DNA of 64,000 bases from Castor canadensis (lineage: Eukaryota; Chordata; Mammalia; Rodentia; Castoridae), in NCBI RefSeq assembly GCF_047511655.1, contig NC_133398.1, forward strand, positions 112,794,332 through 112,858,331, given 5' to 3'. Position numbers and translations under genes: made by a program. Of the stretch, positions 24,123-36,404 are shown in pieces (position 1 is the first letter of the stretch; each line of letters begins with the position of its first letter). The notes under the pieces are model-generated. The model had not been told where the DNA came from. It saw only the letters and a program-made list of their open reading frames with translations, and did not search any database.

Positions 24123-25518
24123 CAGAGTCTTTTCTATGTAACTCTGCTTGAGGTGATGTTTACATATGTAAAACAAAGTACAAAAAATCATTAAAATGTT
24201 TCTGAATTAAAAAAACAAAGAAAATGGCCTTTTTATGAAAATCAAGTTTGATAATAGTCATCTCTCTTTTTTTTAATTTTCTTTTACTTAGTACTTAACC
24301 ATCATTGTGAATAAATTGTTAAATTGACTACTGGTGAGTTATCATTTCATTTGTTAAATTGACTACTGGTGAGTTATCATTTCATTTGTTGTTTAATCCA
24401 ATTTACTATGAAGATTTCCAAAACAATTAAGCATTCAATTCAAGCTGTTGCTATTTATCACCAAAGTAATTATATTGGAATGAACATGAGTATTGATTAA
24501 CTCACTCAAATAGCTTTATATAATTACTTCTAAATCAAAAATGTGACAAAAATGTTTTAGGTCTTTTTATTTTCATCAGTGAAAATACTTTGTCTTGTAT
24601 CTGTAATTTTACTCTACATGTCCTTATTGTTGAAAATTGGTTTTGATAATCACTGTCATTGCTTTGTGTTTCCAAATTTTACCATTATCAAATTCTTGCT
24701 TTTAGATTCTTATGACATTTTCTTAACTTTTTCTCTTGTCAATTCCTGATGAAAATCTAACATTTTTTACTTTCACATTAAGATATTAAAATATTTAGGG
24801 TTTTCTGATAAAGGAACCAGCAAGTAATTCAAGAAATTGCTTATTTATCTTTAAAATGAATGACAATGGCAATAATTTTGATCTTCTCTGCAGTTTTTTA
24901 ACAGACTTAAGTTGAAAATGTGTAAGTTCCTAGATTCACTGTTAAGTAAAAAATTTTAATACACCTATATTTAAATAATGCATATTTTTCAGATTAAATA
25001 TACACTCATGTGCACACAGATTGTTGTTATAGCTGTGTGTTATTTGTTGCCAGGTTTCAATAATCATATTAAAGGATCTGAGGATTTCCAATGTTCTTAA
25101 TTACCTTCTTAATCTGAAAGTAATTATTGATTGTATGTTATGTAGTAATTTTAATCATCATAGAGCATTTTGCTTTCTTCTCACAATACTTACTAATATA
25201 TAAATTAGACAAGTCTCTGGTATTATCAGATCTGGTATAAAATTTCAGTTATCTTAAAACAGCATTCTGGAAAAACTTTGAATGTATAGTAAAGAGAGGA
25301 TATAATCCATGCTCCACCTTCTTGTAAGGTAATCCTGACAAAACTGTAAAGCTGTGAGATAAACTGAGCCAAAGCTTTGAGGCTTCCTTAAGCAGTGCCA
25401 AATAAACTTTAAATAATTGATCCAACAATGAGTCATAGATTTTTTTGCTTTTTGTATATCTGTAATCAAAATGCATATGAGTCAGAGCTTATATAAGGAT
25501 GAAAAATGAACTTAAAAG
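24123..25518. other. AT-rich intronic sequence, nothing recognised
   Basis: No exon, SINE or LTR was recognised. It contains a perfect 35-bp tandem duplication (annotated separately). Confidence 0.5.
24316..24390. repeat. Perfect 35-bp tandem duplication
   Basis: The unit beginning 'ttgttaaattgactactggt' occupies 24316-24350 and is repeated without a mismatch at 24351-24385; the first five bases then recur. Perfect identity suggests a recent slippage or repair event. Confidence 0.95.
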
Positions 25519-25840
25519 CTTGCTTCAATGTATGCTATAATCCCAGCTTATTGGGAAGTAGAGATAGGAGGATTAACATTTGAAGCTAGGCTATGCAACA
25601 AAAATTAGTGAGACCCTATCACAAAGGACAATCTGGGTGTGGTGGTACATGATTGTAATTCTAGGTGTGTAAGAGGCATATGTTAAAGAATCACTGTCTG
25701 AGGCTGGCTGGGCAAAAATATGAGACTTTATCTGAAAAATGATGAAAGCAAAGGGCACTAGATGGTTGTCTTAAGTTATAGAGCTTTTGCCTAGCAATGT
25801 TGAGGCCCTGAGTTCAAACCCCAGTATCACAAAAAATTAA
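25519..25840 (+). mobile_element. Composite B1-B1-ID SINE
   Basis: Two B1-like monomers ('tgctataatcccagcttatt' and 'gattgtaattctaggtgtgt') are followed by an ID-like tRNA unit ending in 'ggccctgagttcaaacccca' and an A-rich tail. The order B1-B1-ID is the same as in the duplicated SINEs at 46008 and 54509, so it is a lineage-specific composite family. Confidence 0.85.
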
Positions 25841-27890
25841 CTGTGGATATTACAGTGCAACCTTGGTAACACAACAATCAGTAAATGTAACTAGAGAGCA
25901 GCTAAATTTGAGGAATGACAAAGACTGAATGATTACAGTACCAGAGTGTCAAAGGTTAGAGTGTGTACCAAGCAAGTTCTCCTATGTAAAATCAGAATTC
26001 TGATGGAGAAATAGAATGATTCAGTTGTGTGAAGGAGACATCTGGGTTGCTACACTAAAAATGTTAAATTCACAGATTCTTCTATAACACCTGTTGTTGC
26101 AGAAGTAGCTGCTCCTCTCTGTTAAAGGTAAACATACTGTCTGCTTATGGTACAATATGGCAGTCTCTCCCCTCAGGTATATGTATGACTTATCCTTAAG
26201 ATTTTGGCTCACCATGTTTAGTGGTTACAAGACCAAATTTTGGATTATACCACAGTATAACTTGGGTGTTGGAAGCATTAGATCAGATCAAAGAGATTAA
26301 AGGGATTATTACCCAAAGAACTGCAAGAAATAGCTTGTTATTTTTTCTTCAAGGAGAGATATGTAACTCATCCTTCAAAGAAGGTTATGAGAGAAAATGG
26401 AACAAAAGTACCTTTTATGACATATCTTAAAATAAATGAAGAAGTAATTTAGTACACATCATTTTCCCTAAGAATATCCCAAATTCTTTCATGGCAGAAG
26501 TCCTTCTTGGATGCACCAATGGCCTCTTGCACACATTTCTGTTTTAGGAGTTATTTCATTGCTGTTCTCTACAGGCCTTTCTCCTCCTCCCCTGAGGTTC
26601 TGTGACACTAGTTGATTCTTCTCTGAATACAAGTAGGATAACCAGCACAGTATCTGCATTTGTAAAGATAAGGTTTGTCTATTTATTTTACTAAGTGGAG
26701 TTGAAATGATGAAAATCCTTATTCTCCAGTGTTAGTGTCCTGATGCAATAGATATCTGTATATGTCTGAATTTGTATTTATGTGATTATATAGAAATGAA
26801 AAACCTAAGTGGAATTTTCTTCCCTAGAAATAGGTCAGATAAATTTTTTGAGAATCAATTCTTCCTTGGATCCCTGAAAATGCATAAAATTTGAGCAAAT
26901 GAATGAGCCTAAGTAATTCAATTTTTCTTACTCATAACTATAATGGTGGAATGTTGTCAAAATTCAATACTAAACAACAAGGTCATTACCACCTACAAAG
27001 ACATGTGCTCAAAGTTTCCAATTTGAAGCTTAAGCTTCTAAAAACTAGCTTGAAGCCAGATCTGTTAGTAAGCTGAAACCACCTAGCTTGAAGCCATTTG
27101 AATATATTTCATGCCATCTAAGCCAGGAAATACAGCAAATACAACCAAGGCCCTGTCTCCCAGAATTATCATGAACGTCCATTATGCTCAGCTCCAAGAG
27201 ACAGATGCCAGTTTTTGGAAGCTGTGCTGAAAGGGAATTATAATAAACTGCATGGTGAAGAAGGCATACAACACTGTGGCAGAGCATTTGTAAAAAATAT
27301 GGATATAGCTGGTGCTGTTTACAGATCAGAAAAATATTTCTTGTGTTAAATCCAATCTGAGGTTTCGGTGAGAACATGTGTCATTTAGTACCCCTCTATC
27401 CAAACTGATCTCCCTACTGACACAGAGAATGATATGAAAGAAGACAATTAGGGTTTCAATTTTATTTAATCTTCTGAATGTTATCTTTGGAGGATTAAGG
27501 GTGACTGATGCATATACACTTAATCAGCTTAGACCAGTAGTTCTTAAGAAGAATAATTGACAGATACTTCTGGCTGCATACATAAATACTAGGAAAATAT
27601 TGATGGAAATATGCTTTGAGTTTAGAATTACTAATTGTGACAGTTTAGAGTTATTGATTCTGACAGATTACATACATATGTATACTTTCATATATATATA
27701 TACACATTGATATATATGATCTACTTGCTATATGTAAATATGTAATCATAAAATATATGTCTGAATCTTGTAGGAAGGAGAACTAGGTGAAATCTATGTT
27801 TAATGGTACATATTGAGTGTCAAATTTTCATTTTCACTAGAATTCTTTCTACTTGGAAATAAAATGAAAAGAACTGGAAACACAGTGCTA
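25841..27890. other. Intronic sequence, nothing recognised
   Basis: A 110-codon antisense frame at 27045-27377 has no recognisable domain. A short motif (about 15 bases, centred on 'tagcttgaagcca') occurs twice at 27046-27060 and 27084-27098. No exon structure was seen. Confidence 0.45.
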
Positions 27891-27894
27891 TAGA

Positions 27895-28248
27895 TTTGAC
27901 ATTTGCATTTCCCCAAAATTCATATATTAAAATTATAATTTTCAAGGTGATTGCATTAGTAGGTTTCCATTTGGGAGGTTATTATGTCACAAGAATGGAG
28001 CCCACAGGAATGAAATTAATGTCCTCTTAATAAAACAGGACCAAGAGAGCCAACTTTTACTTTCCACCAAATAAAAACACAGTTAAGAAGATACAATCTA
28101 TGAAGTAATGACCCCTCACCAGACACTAAATCTACAAAGCTTTGTTCTTGGACTTGCTAGCCTCCAGAAATGTGAAAAATAAACTTCTGTTGTTTATATG
28201 CTACCCAGTTAATGGTATTTTTTAAAGTCACCAGGGCTAACTAAGACA
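27895..28248 (+). mobile_element. MLT1-type MaLR LTR
   Basis: Matches the order of the MLT1 consensus: 'ccccaaaattcatatattaa' at the start, 'ccctcaccagacactaaatc', 'cttggacttgctagcctcca', 'aataaacttctgttgtttat' and 'ctaactaagaca' at the end. The length of about 350 bp is typical for a solo LTR. An AATAAA polyadenylation signal lies before the end. Confidence 0.9.
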
Positions 28249-29880
28249 TATACAGTATCACACTGTCTATTAGAAAGCATACATATATTTCTTTGCAAGA
28301 GGAAAGACACTTTATAATTTCTACTTACTTAGTATTCTTCCCCGTAACTTGAGCACAAAACTGTGGGTTTGGGAGACAAACTTACTGCACACTCACAGTC
28401 AACATGCGTAGCTACCCAACACAAGATCTATAACTGAGAAAAATGAACACCATCCAATTTTTCATGCCCTCACACTCAAGTAAAGTGTCTAGCAAATGTA
28501 GGTTTTCCTTCATGAATGTTTGTTAAGTTGAATTTTAAGTAAGTGTGAAAGGTTGAACAAATTATAGATTGCAAATTAATCCAGGAACAAAAAACCAGGA
28601 AAGTGTGGGTGTTGTAAATATTTTTGTTTGAATGCTTGAAGAAAGTCACCTTACATATTAAATCTCCATTTCTATTACTAACACTGAATATATTCACTTT
28701 TATTTAAATAACCACTTGCAAAGGAGTTTTCTTAAACCAAAAGACTGTCCTTCTACTTCATGATGGGGTAGCTTAGTAGCCACAAATCCAGTTTGATGTG
28801 ACCTCTATGTGATCTTTTCAGTCATTAAAGATAAGACACAAGAATTCTACTTGATAATATATACTCCATTAAATCCATACATTGGTTGGATGACTTAGAA
28901 CCAGAGAAAATTATTTCATTTGCAGAATTGATATATTGTTTTCAGCAGATCATGGCAATTGAGTAATTTATCATGTTTCCACTTTTATCTTGCCAAAATG
29001 CCAGGAAGTAAATTCAATGCTTAATCAATGCAACTGCTTAGGCATATGTTGATATATTTTTCTCATTTTCTTGGGACATATGTTTATTTTCTTTCTCTAT
29101 TGTAATATTTATACAGTGAACCTGAACAAATCAATTCATATGTAATATGTATATAGGTAGTAGACAACTAAAGGACTAGATATTTGTCATTATAAAGACA
29201 TTAGGTCAAACAACCTGAAAAAAATCTTCTGATTAGACAAAAAGACCTTAGGAGACTCATGCTTAATGAGATGGAGGCAATAAACTTCAAACTAGATGTT
29301 CTCACTCTGCTCATTACAGTTTAAAATATATTAAATGCCCTAGAGTATTGTTATCTCCCTCCTATAACTTCAAAAAGACAGATTAAATAACTACTTAAAT
29401 TCTCCTTAAAAATTTGTGTATAGACAGAATAAGAACAATTAATAATTGCATTTGTCTAAATGAAAAAGTAGAATTTAAATACATCAGAAATTATACTTTT
29501 CTTTTAAATTCATTTCTATAATCATGTAAATACTCAATTTGATTTGTATGAGTTTGTTAATGTAAAATATATTATGGTATTTTAACATAAAAATACAGTG
29601 TGTATGTATAGTTACATGAATATTCAGATGTTATATAAAAAGGAAGGATATAATATATTACTTTGGTCATTTTCAAAGAATTAATAGAACACAACTTATT
29701 ACTTTAAGAATATGATATTTTCTAAGATTTCTAATATTAGAAATTTCTTGAGTGGCTTTCACAGAATATAGTTCAACAGTCATATATCACATTTTACAAA
29801 ATAGGCAACAAATGCCTTTTTTAAGTGAGAAGTTAGTGTTGTTTCCAGAAAGTTGAATGTAAATTTCTAGAATAAAGCAG
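28249..29880. other. AT-rich intronic sequence, nothing recognised
   Basis: No recognisable exon or repeat beyond small AT-rich patches. Confidence 0.45.
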
Positions 29881-29884
29881 TTGA

Positions 29885-30228
29885 AGGTCCCCTAAAGATC
29901 CATGTGTCTCTAGGTGGGTGGCACTATTGAGAAATGATGTAGACAATTAGAAGTTGGGCCCTGGAGGGAAGTCCTTACTTCACTGTGGGTCTATCCTTAA
30001 AAGGATGTGCAATGTGAGCCCTTTCCTCTTCCTCACACTTTACTTCCTGGCTGATGAGGTGAACGGTTAACTCTGTCATATGTTCCCACCATGATGTGCT
30101 GCTGGGCCACACATCTAAAGATTTGGGGCAAATTGATTATTGACCAGAACTGTAATTGATACTAACCTTTTCCTATTTAAAAATTAATTATCTCAGGTAT
30201 TTCCTTATAGTGACAGAAATCTAAAATA
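29885..30228 (+). mobile_element. MaLR-like LTR, diverged
   Basis: Contains 'tcccaccatgatgtgctgct', 'ccttttcctatttaaaaatt' and 'tatctcaggtatttccttat' followed by 'agtgacagaaatctaaaata', which resembles the 3' half of a rodent MaLR-type LTR. Diverged; the family name is uncertain. Confidence 0.55.
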
Positions 30229-30532
30229 TATACTGTATTAGACATTTTTTTATTTATGGAATTGAGATCTAAATTTAAATGTCTGTTACAGAAAACATTT
30301 TAAACTCATGTGATTTTTTTTCTTTGAATAAAATAATGCACTGGAATGTAAGCTAAATGTTGAAGCTTTATAAAGTAGAAATTCCACATGCAGACAATAG
30401 ACCAGGGAGTACACCATATGTTACTTCTACTGCTAATCCTACTTTACCTAAGTGCATAAAAAAGGTGTTTCATTTTGCATAAGTTATACAATTCAAATTA
30501 ATGTCATATTATTACCTTTTATCTTTTTATTT

Positions 30533-30607
30533 TTTTACTGGGGATTAAACCAGGGCTTCACACATGCTAGGCAAGTGCTCTACTATTTGAGCCACAGACC
30601 CATCTCA
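30533..30607 (-). mobile_element. ID-type SINE, antisense
   Basis: The + strand 'actggggattaaaccagggc', 'cacacatgctaggcaagtgc' and 'tctactatttgagccacaga' are the reverse complement of a tRNA-derived ID core with its B box. Confidence 0.85.
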
Positions 30608-31381
30608 AAGCTTTTGTCTTGAATAAGCTAGTGTGCACATTTTTCTAAACATAAAATCCTAGAATTTTGCTAACACTACCATGAAGTATTTCTTTGGTGC
30701 AGCTTTTGACAAAATCATTTTTTAAACAACACAAAATAAAAAAAAATTGTGGTAAGTTTTTTTTCATAAATACTTGATTTCAAGCCTAACTACTATAGAC
30801 ATACTCACATATCAACTGTTCATTCATAAATATTAAAATAAGTAACAAACCTAATTTCATAAAACTGGGATTTTTAAGGCTTTTAGTGTTAAAACTGATA
30901 GTTAATTAAATGGACAGTCTACTTCTCTTTGTATTCTTTTCATTTTTCAGGACCATCTGTTATTCAGGACACCTGTAGGAACCTTGTATTTGTTTCTCAC
31001 AGAGAAACAAATAGTTACCATTTAACTGAAATTTTAAATTTAATTCTTAGATTTTAAAAGGAGTGTATTAAACTACTGATGATAATGGGCCCAACACAGA
31101 AAGGGCCTTGGGTTACCTTACAACTTTTCTTCAGTAATAGAAAAATACTATATTGTATACTTAACTTGACAAGAACAGAATTCAAACTAATATTGCTTTG
31201 ATGTGCTTCTAGTTTTCACTTCAGTTTCATTTGATTTGCACCTACAGGAATGCGAAAGGGAAAAAGTACTGCTTTTCTTTCCCTTTGTGGAAGCAAGAGG
31301 CTTAAGTCCACAATTATGAGACAGGCTGTTACCGCACAGATGAGGAAATAATGAATTGATGGAGTCTTTCTTCTTTCTCTC

Positions 31382-31425
<44 letters not shown>

Positions 31426-31860
31426 ACACCCATTAACCAAACAATTGACAGGAATGTGATGGAGAATATTCTTTTGAAATCTGAACTTCCAGAGACAAAC
31501 TTTCTGAACAAAGATATTTATAAAAATTTTTTATTAGCATAAATTAGTTGTATTGGGGGACTATCATTGTGACTTTCCCATATTTCATACCCCTCCCACT
31601 TAAAACTCTTTCAAGTGGCTTCATTGCTATATTTTCATTCAAGTGTATGTGTTTTGAGGGAGACAGAAGGCAAGAAAGGATGAATATTTTGTATGACAAG
31701 TGTTGATTTATTTTAAGGATCCCTGTTAGTCTTAGACACAGACCATGCTGTGGGAGTTCAAAACACAAAAATTAAAACTTGAATCAGAGAAAGTTTTCCT
31801 CAAACTTTTCTCATGCCATTGTTTTCTATTTTTGGAATATTTGTTTCTGCCTAACACCCT
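30608..31860. other. Intronic sequence with a (CT)n microsatellite
   Basis: No exon was recognised. The antisense frames at 31187-31440 are Arg/Glu repeats produced by the CT microsatellite and are not genes. Confidence 0.5.
31376..31423. repeat. (CT)n microsatellite
   Basis: About 24 CT dinucleotides with one G interruption near 31389. Likely polymorphic. Confidence 0.95.
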
Positions 31861-32203
31861 AGGTTAGTTTTCTAGGGCTGCTTATATTAGTCTGGGAGAT
31901 ATAAATATCTTTCAAACACAAAAAAATACCACAAATTGCATGGCTTTACGCTCAAGATCAAGGTATTGGCAGATTTGGCTTCTTCTGAGCTCTTGCTCCT
32001 TGGCTTGTAGATGTACCACTCACTATGTCCTCATATGACCTTTTCTCTGTGTGTAGCAGCACTGGTGTCTCTTCTTATAAGGACATGTGTCAAATTGGAT
32101 GTAAGTTGCATCTTTATGATTTCCTGCTGCCTTAATTATCACCTTAAAGTCCCTATCTCCAAATCTATGCATAATAGGGTTTGATCATCTGTATATAGAT
32201 TTT
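31861..32203 (-). mobile_element. MLT1-type MaLR LTR, antisense
   Basis: The + strand begins 'aggttagttttctagggctg' and continues with 'agatcaaggtattggcagat', 'gctccttggcttgtagatgt' and 'tcttataaggacatgtgtca'. This is the reverse complement of MLT1. It ends near the 'gggtttgatcatctgtatat' stretch. Confidence 0.85.
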
Positions 32204-32204
32204 G

Positions 32205-32470
32205 AGTTGATATGATTTGGTCCATAAAGATGCTCTGACAAAATACCTAAATAAACTAAAGCAACAGTTCTGAAAGCTGGTAACCTAAGGTCAAGGTACT
32301 TGCAGGATTGGATTACTCTGAGGCATCTCTTCTTTGCCTTTAGATGGCTATATCCTCATTATCTCATCACATGGTCATCTCTTTCAAACATGCATCCTTA
32401 GTTTCTCTTTGAATATCCTACTCTCTTTTCCCTGGAGGGATACCAGTAAGACTGGATTAGGGACCACTCT
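32205..32470 (-). mobile_element. Second MLT1-like LTR fragment, antisense
   Basis: Repeats the MLT1 antisense theme ('gctggtaacctaaggtcaag', 'gtacttgcaggattggatta') directly after the previous LTR and in the same orientation. It could be the other LTR of one element with its interior lost, or an independent insertion. Confidence 0.65.
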
Positions 32471-32684
32471 ATATATTTCACTTTATATTTTATTTTCTTT
32501 AGAAATGTTCCATTCTAAATATAGTCACATATGGAAGTACATAGATTTAGGGCTTCATAATATGATACTGGAGGAGAGTCACAGTATATAACAACTATTA
32601 TATTATAATATTTTATATCATAAAACTTTATGCAAAAATTGTCCAAAAATGAATGAAACATGATATACTTCCTAAAATGTGAAA

Positions 32685-33935
32685 ATTTATTTTTAATTAT
32701 TAACTGATAATATAATATACAATATACATACAAATAGGTCAATGTGATGTTTCAATACATGCACACATTGTATGATGTATAAATCAAGTCCACCATTACA
32801 TAAATATCTCCCAAACATAATTTCTCAATGGCAGAAACATTCAAAATCCTTCTTACTAGCTTTTTGAAATATGCAGTACATATTGTTATCAGTAGCTCTC
32901 CTACTGCACTGTTGCCCACCAGAACTTTTTGCTCCTATTTAACTGTTTCTTTGTACACATTGACCAACTTTTCCCAATCCCTTCCTCCTACCTATACAAC
33001 CTAGTCTCAGATAGCCACCATTCTAGTCTCAATTTCTAGAAGCTCACTGTTGTATATTTCACATTTGAGTGATATTATATGATATTTTGCTTCCTGTACC
33101 TGGTTTATTTCACCTAACATGATCTTTAGCTTCAGTCATGTTGATGTAAAGGATAGAATTTCATTCTTTGTATGACTGACCATCAAAGTAGAATAGTGCT
33201 CTATTGTGTTAGATATCACATTTTTGTTATCTGTTTATCAGTTGATGGACATAGGTTGTCTCCATTTCTTGGTTATTGCAATTAGTTCTGCAGTGAATAT
33301 GAGAATACAGATGTTTCTTTTATGTACTGATTTTTATTTCTTTTAGATGCATACCCAGGAGTAGGATATGGTAGATTTATTTTATCTTTTGAGGAAGCCC
33401 CATACTGTTTTCTATAATGCCTCTACTAACTTACATTCCCATCAACAGGCAAAAAGGTTACTATTCTCCATATCCTTGTCAATACTTGTTATCCATGGTT
33501 TTTTATCTTTAATAAAGGGGCAATTGTTAACAGAGCAAGGTGCTCTCTCATTGTAGCTTAGATTCCATTCCTTTGATGATGAATAAAGTTTAAGTTTTTC
33601 ATGTACCTGTTGATCATTTGTATATCTTCTTTTCAAAAGACTCCTATTTAGGTCTATAACCAATTTTTCACTGGTTTACATTATTTACTTAATTATTGTG
33701 TTCTTTTAGGAGTTTCTTATATATTCTGTGTATCAATCCCTTGTCAAATGTATACTTTGGAAATATTTTTTTCTCATTGTGCTTCTGATGATTGTTTCCT
33801 TTGCTGTGCAAAAGCTTTTTAGTTTGTTACTTCATTTGCCTATTTCTGCTTTTGATTCCTATCCTCTTACAGCATTGTCCAAAAATTCCTGCCTAATATA
33901 ATGTCCTGAACTGTTCTCACTCTGTTTTCTTCTGG
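32685..33935 (-). mobile_element. Old LINE-1 3' end, antisense
   Basis: The + strand 'tcaatgtgatgtttcaatac' and 'atgcacacattgtatgatgt' are characteristic of the reverse complement of the 3' end of older mammalian L1 (L1MA/L1MB). The segment continues into ORF2 antisense words ('ggttattgcaattagttctg', 'atataatgcc'-like insulating A/T, 'ctgtgtatcaatcccttgtc'). Many stops. Confidence 0.8.
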
Positions 33936-34339
33936 TAATCTTTACTTTATAAACTAAGGGAAATCAAACCAGAACCCTCTAAACTTGTGCAAATGTCAAA
34001 TCATTTTTGTAGATACCTAGTCAAATGGTATTTAATTAATGGATATGCATATGAAAATAACAAATATAATTTTGTAATGTCTAATTGTATAAACAAAATT
34101 ATGTTGTATCATAAATGTCAGCATAAATTCTAAAGCCACATTTTGTGAAGGAAATTATGGAAGAATACTTGCATGGCCACAGAAGTAGGCAAACGATTTT
34201 TCAGACAGGACTCAAAAATGCTATTCATAATGAAATAAACCTGATAAATTAGACAAGATCACGCACATGAAAATACTATTAGGGAAATAGACAGTAGTTC
34301 ATTCTATATATTTTTAGAATAAAACTTATTTTGGACATA

Positions 34340-34730
34340 CATATATACACAAATATACACATTTGCATCTATCACTTTAAATCAATAATCTATAATAAGT
34401 ACAAACTGTTAATAGCCTAGATCTGGAAATAAAGCACATGCTTATCAACAGAAGAACAGATAAAGATAATTTAGGAACCCATTTACTGAGACATAGTATG
34501 TGGATGCCTCTCACAGACACTATACTGAGCAAAAGAAGACTAAGATCAAAGGGAAGAGTTAATGCATATCTAGCTGTGTAAGTCAGAAAATGGTTGCCTG
34601 TGTATTGAAAATAGACTGGAAAGAGACACAAGGGAACTCTCTGTGGTGACACAAATTTGCTATATCATGGTTTGTTTGATCATTGAACAGGTCATGGGCA
34701 TATATTATTATTAAATACTTTGAATTTGAA
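34340..34730 (+). mobile_element. Old LINE-1 3' fragment, sense
   Basis: Contains 'acaagggaactctctgtggt' and 'atatcatggtttgtttgatc', which resemble the 3' region of old L1M elements. Weak, diverged match. Confidence 0.5.
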
Positions 34731-36404
34731 CATTTCTAATCTATGCATTTGGTTGAAATAATTTTTACTTAAAAACAGGAAAATTCACACAAATCCACAA
34801 GATAATTGTGTACCACTGAAATGTATTTTTATTGCTATTGGATGTGGTTGCTTTTAAGTTTATGGTGGGTCAGGCCTCATTCAAATAATTTGTCATTCTG
34901 GAAAGTATTTAATAGCTAAGTGTGCAAGAGAAGGTAACCTGTAAAGGTGATGGGAAACAAGGGGTTGTAAAGAGACAATTTTATTTATTTATTTGTTATT
35001 TCAATAGCAAGAAATTAGATCTTCCTAGTGTATGCACCATACAGATATATACACACACAGAAGATACACAAATAGTTTTGGAATGATCTTATAATCAATC
35101 AAAATCTGTTTCACTATGATTTTTCAAGCATTTCAACCTGGCAAACATGTATACTTTTATTCCTATGCTATAAATTAGCCTACGAAAAATGCAGCATCAA
35201 TCTGTGTCATTTATCCATTGTAATAATCTCTAATGACTTGGGAACTTCCTGCAATTTACACTTTAATCACTACCTTGGTAGTAGAAGAATTGATCAACTT
35301 TATTGCATAGACCCCTTGACATTTAAAGGTTATAAAAAGAGGGAGCTGGAATATAAGCCTTACTTGGACCCCCCTTTTTTACTTCTGGGAAGAATGTTCT
35401 TGCTGAGAAATAGATAAAGTGTCTTTCACAATCCCATTTATATATAAAGTTCCCAGTGAGAGGTTTTAGTTGAATGATTAAAGTTGTGAGCATTATATTA
35501 TAGAGAGACCATACACACTCACATGCAGGCTTCAAATAAAGATGTACATATTCAGTCAGGTTTCACAGGCTTTTTTTTATTTCCACTTCATGTGGGCTTA
35601 TTTATATATGTGTGACTCTAAGCTGCTTCTGGGAAACTGAGATTAGACTGAATGAGTGCATGAATAAATTAAATACATCAAGTGATAAAATGGGATAATT
35701 GCTAATTTTGCTGTTATGTTTTGTGGAATAACATGAAAATATACATGGTAGAATACATAGAGAAAATTTCACAAGCCATACCAAATCCAACAAAAGATAT
35801 ATCAAAAGATAAGAAGCATCTACATAAGCACTAATTCTGTATAGTGACAGGGATAAAAATAAGTTTCCTTCTACAGAGAAGGCAATTGTGCTTTTGACAA
35901 TGTATCAACAAAGCAATCGTTTTTGGAGAGCTTTTCTCTCTCTTTTCTATGGTGCTAACAATATTATCTGTTTCCATGCTCATGCATAGATAGACATTAT
36001 TTTCCTTTTGGGGAATTCCACTGAAACACATGCATGTGTGCATAAAATAAATGACTAATCACTCAGTCCTTTGTCATAATATGATCTTGAATATTTTTCT
36101 GAAATATTACTACTGTTAAATTCATTGTGATTAGAATAAAGTCATATTTATTTGTGTAGCAACTAATTATCAAAATCTCTTTGCCAGAGTTGGTGATCTG
36201 TGATGGGGAAGCTTGAAGTCATGGATGGAGTAAAGTAGTAGTTATAACAGGATAGAGAAAAGAACAAGAAATGTCACTGAGGAGAGTGAGGATGCCCAAC
36301 TCTTGCCTTTAATTATAAAAATCAAGGTGTGAGATGATTTAAAACTTGCACACATATCACTTATTTCATAAATCAGAATGTGGACAATGCCATAATGAAC
36401 GTAT
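34731..36404. other. AT-rich intronic sequence, nothing recognised
   Basis: Short open frames only; no exon or repeat that I can name. Confidence 0.45.

Noticed and set aside
27045-27377. 110-codon antisense open frame
   Set aside because: No recognisable protein family and no exon boundaries; the length is within chance for a 64 kb window.
31187-31440. Arg/Glu-rich antisense frames
   Set aside because: They are translations of the (CT)n microsatellite.
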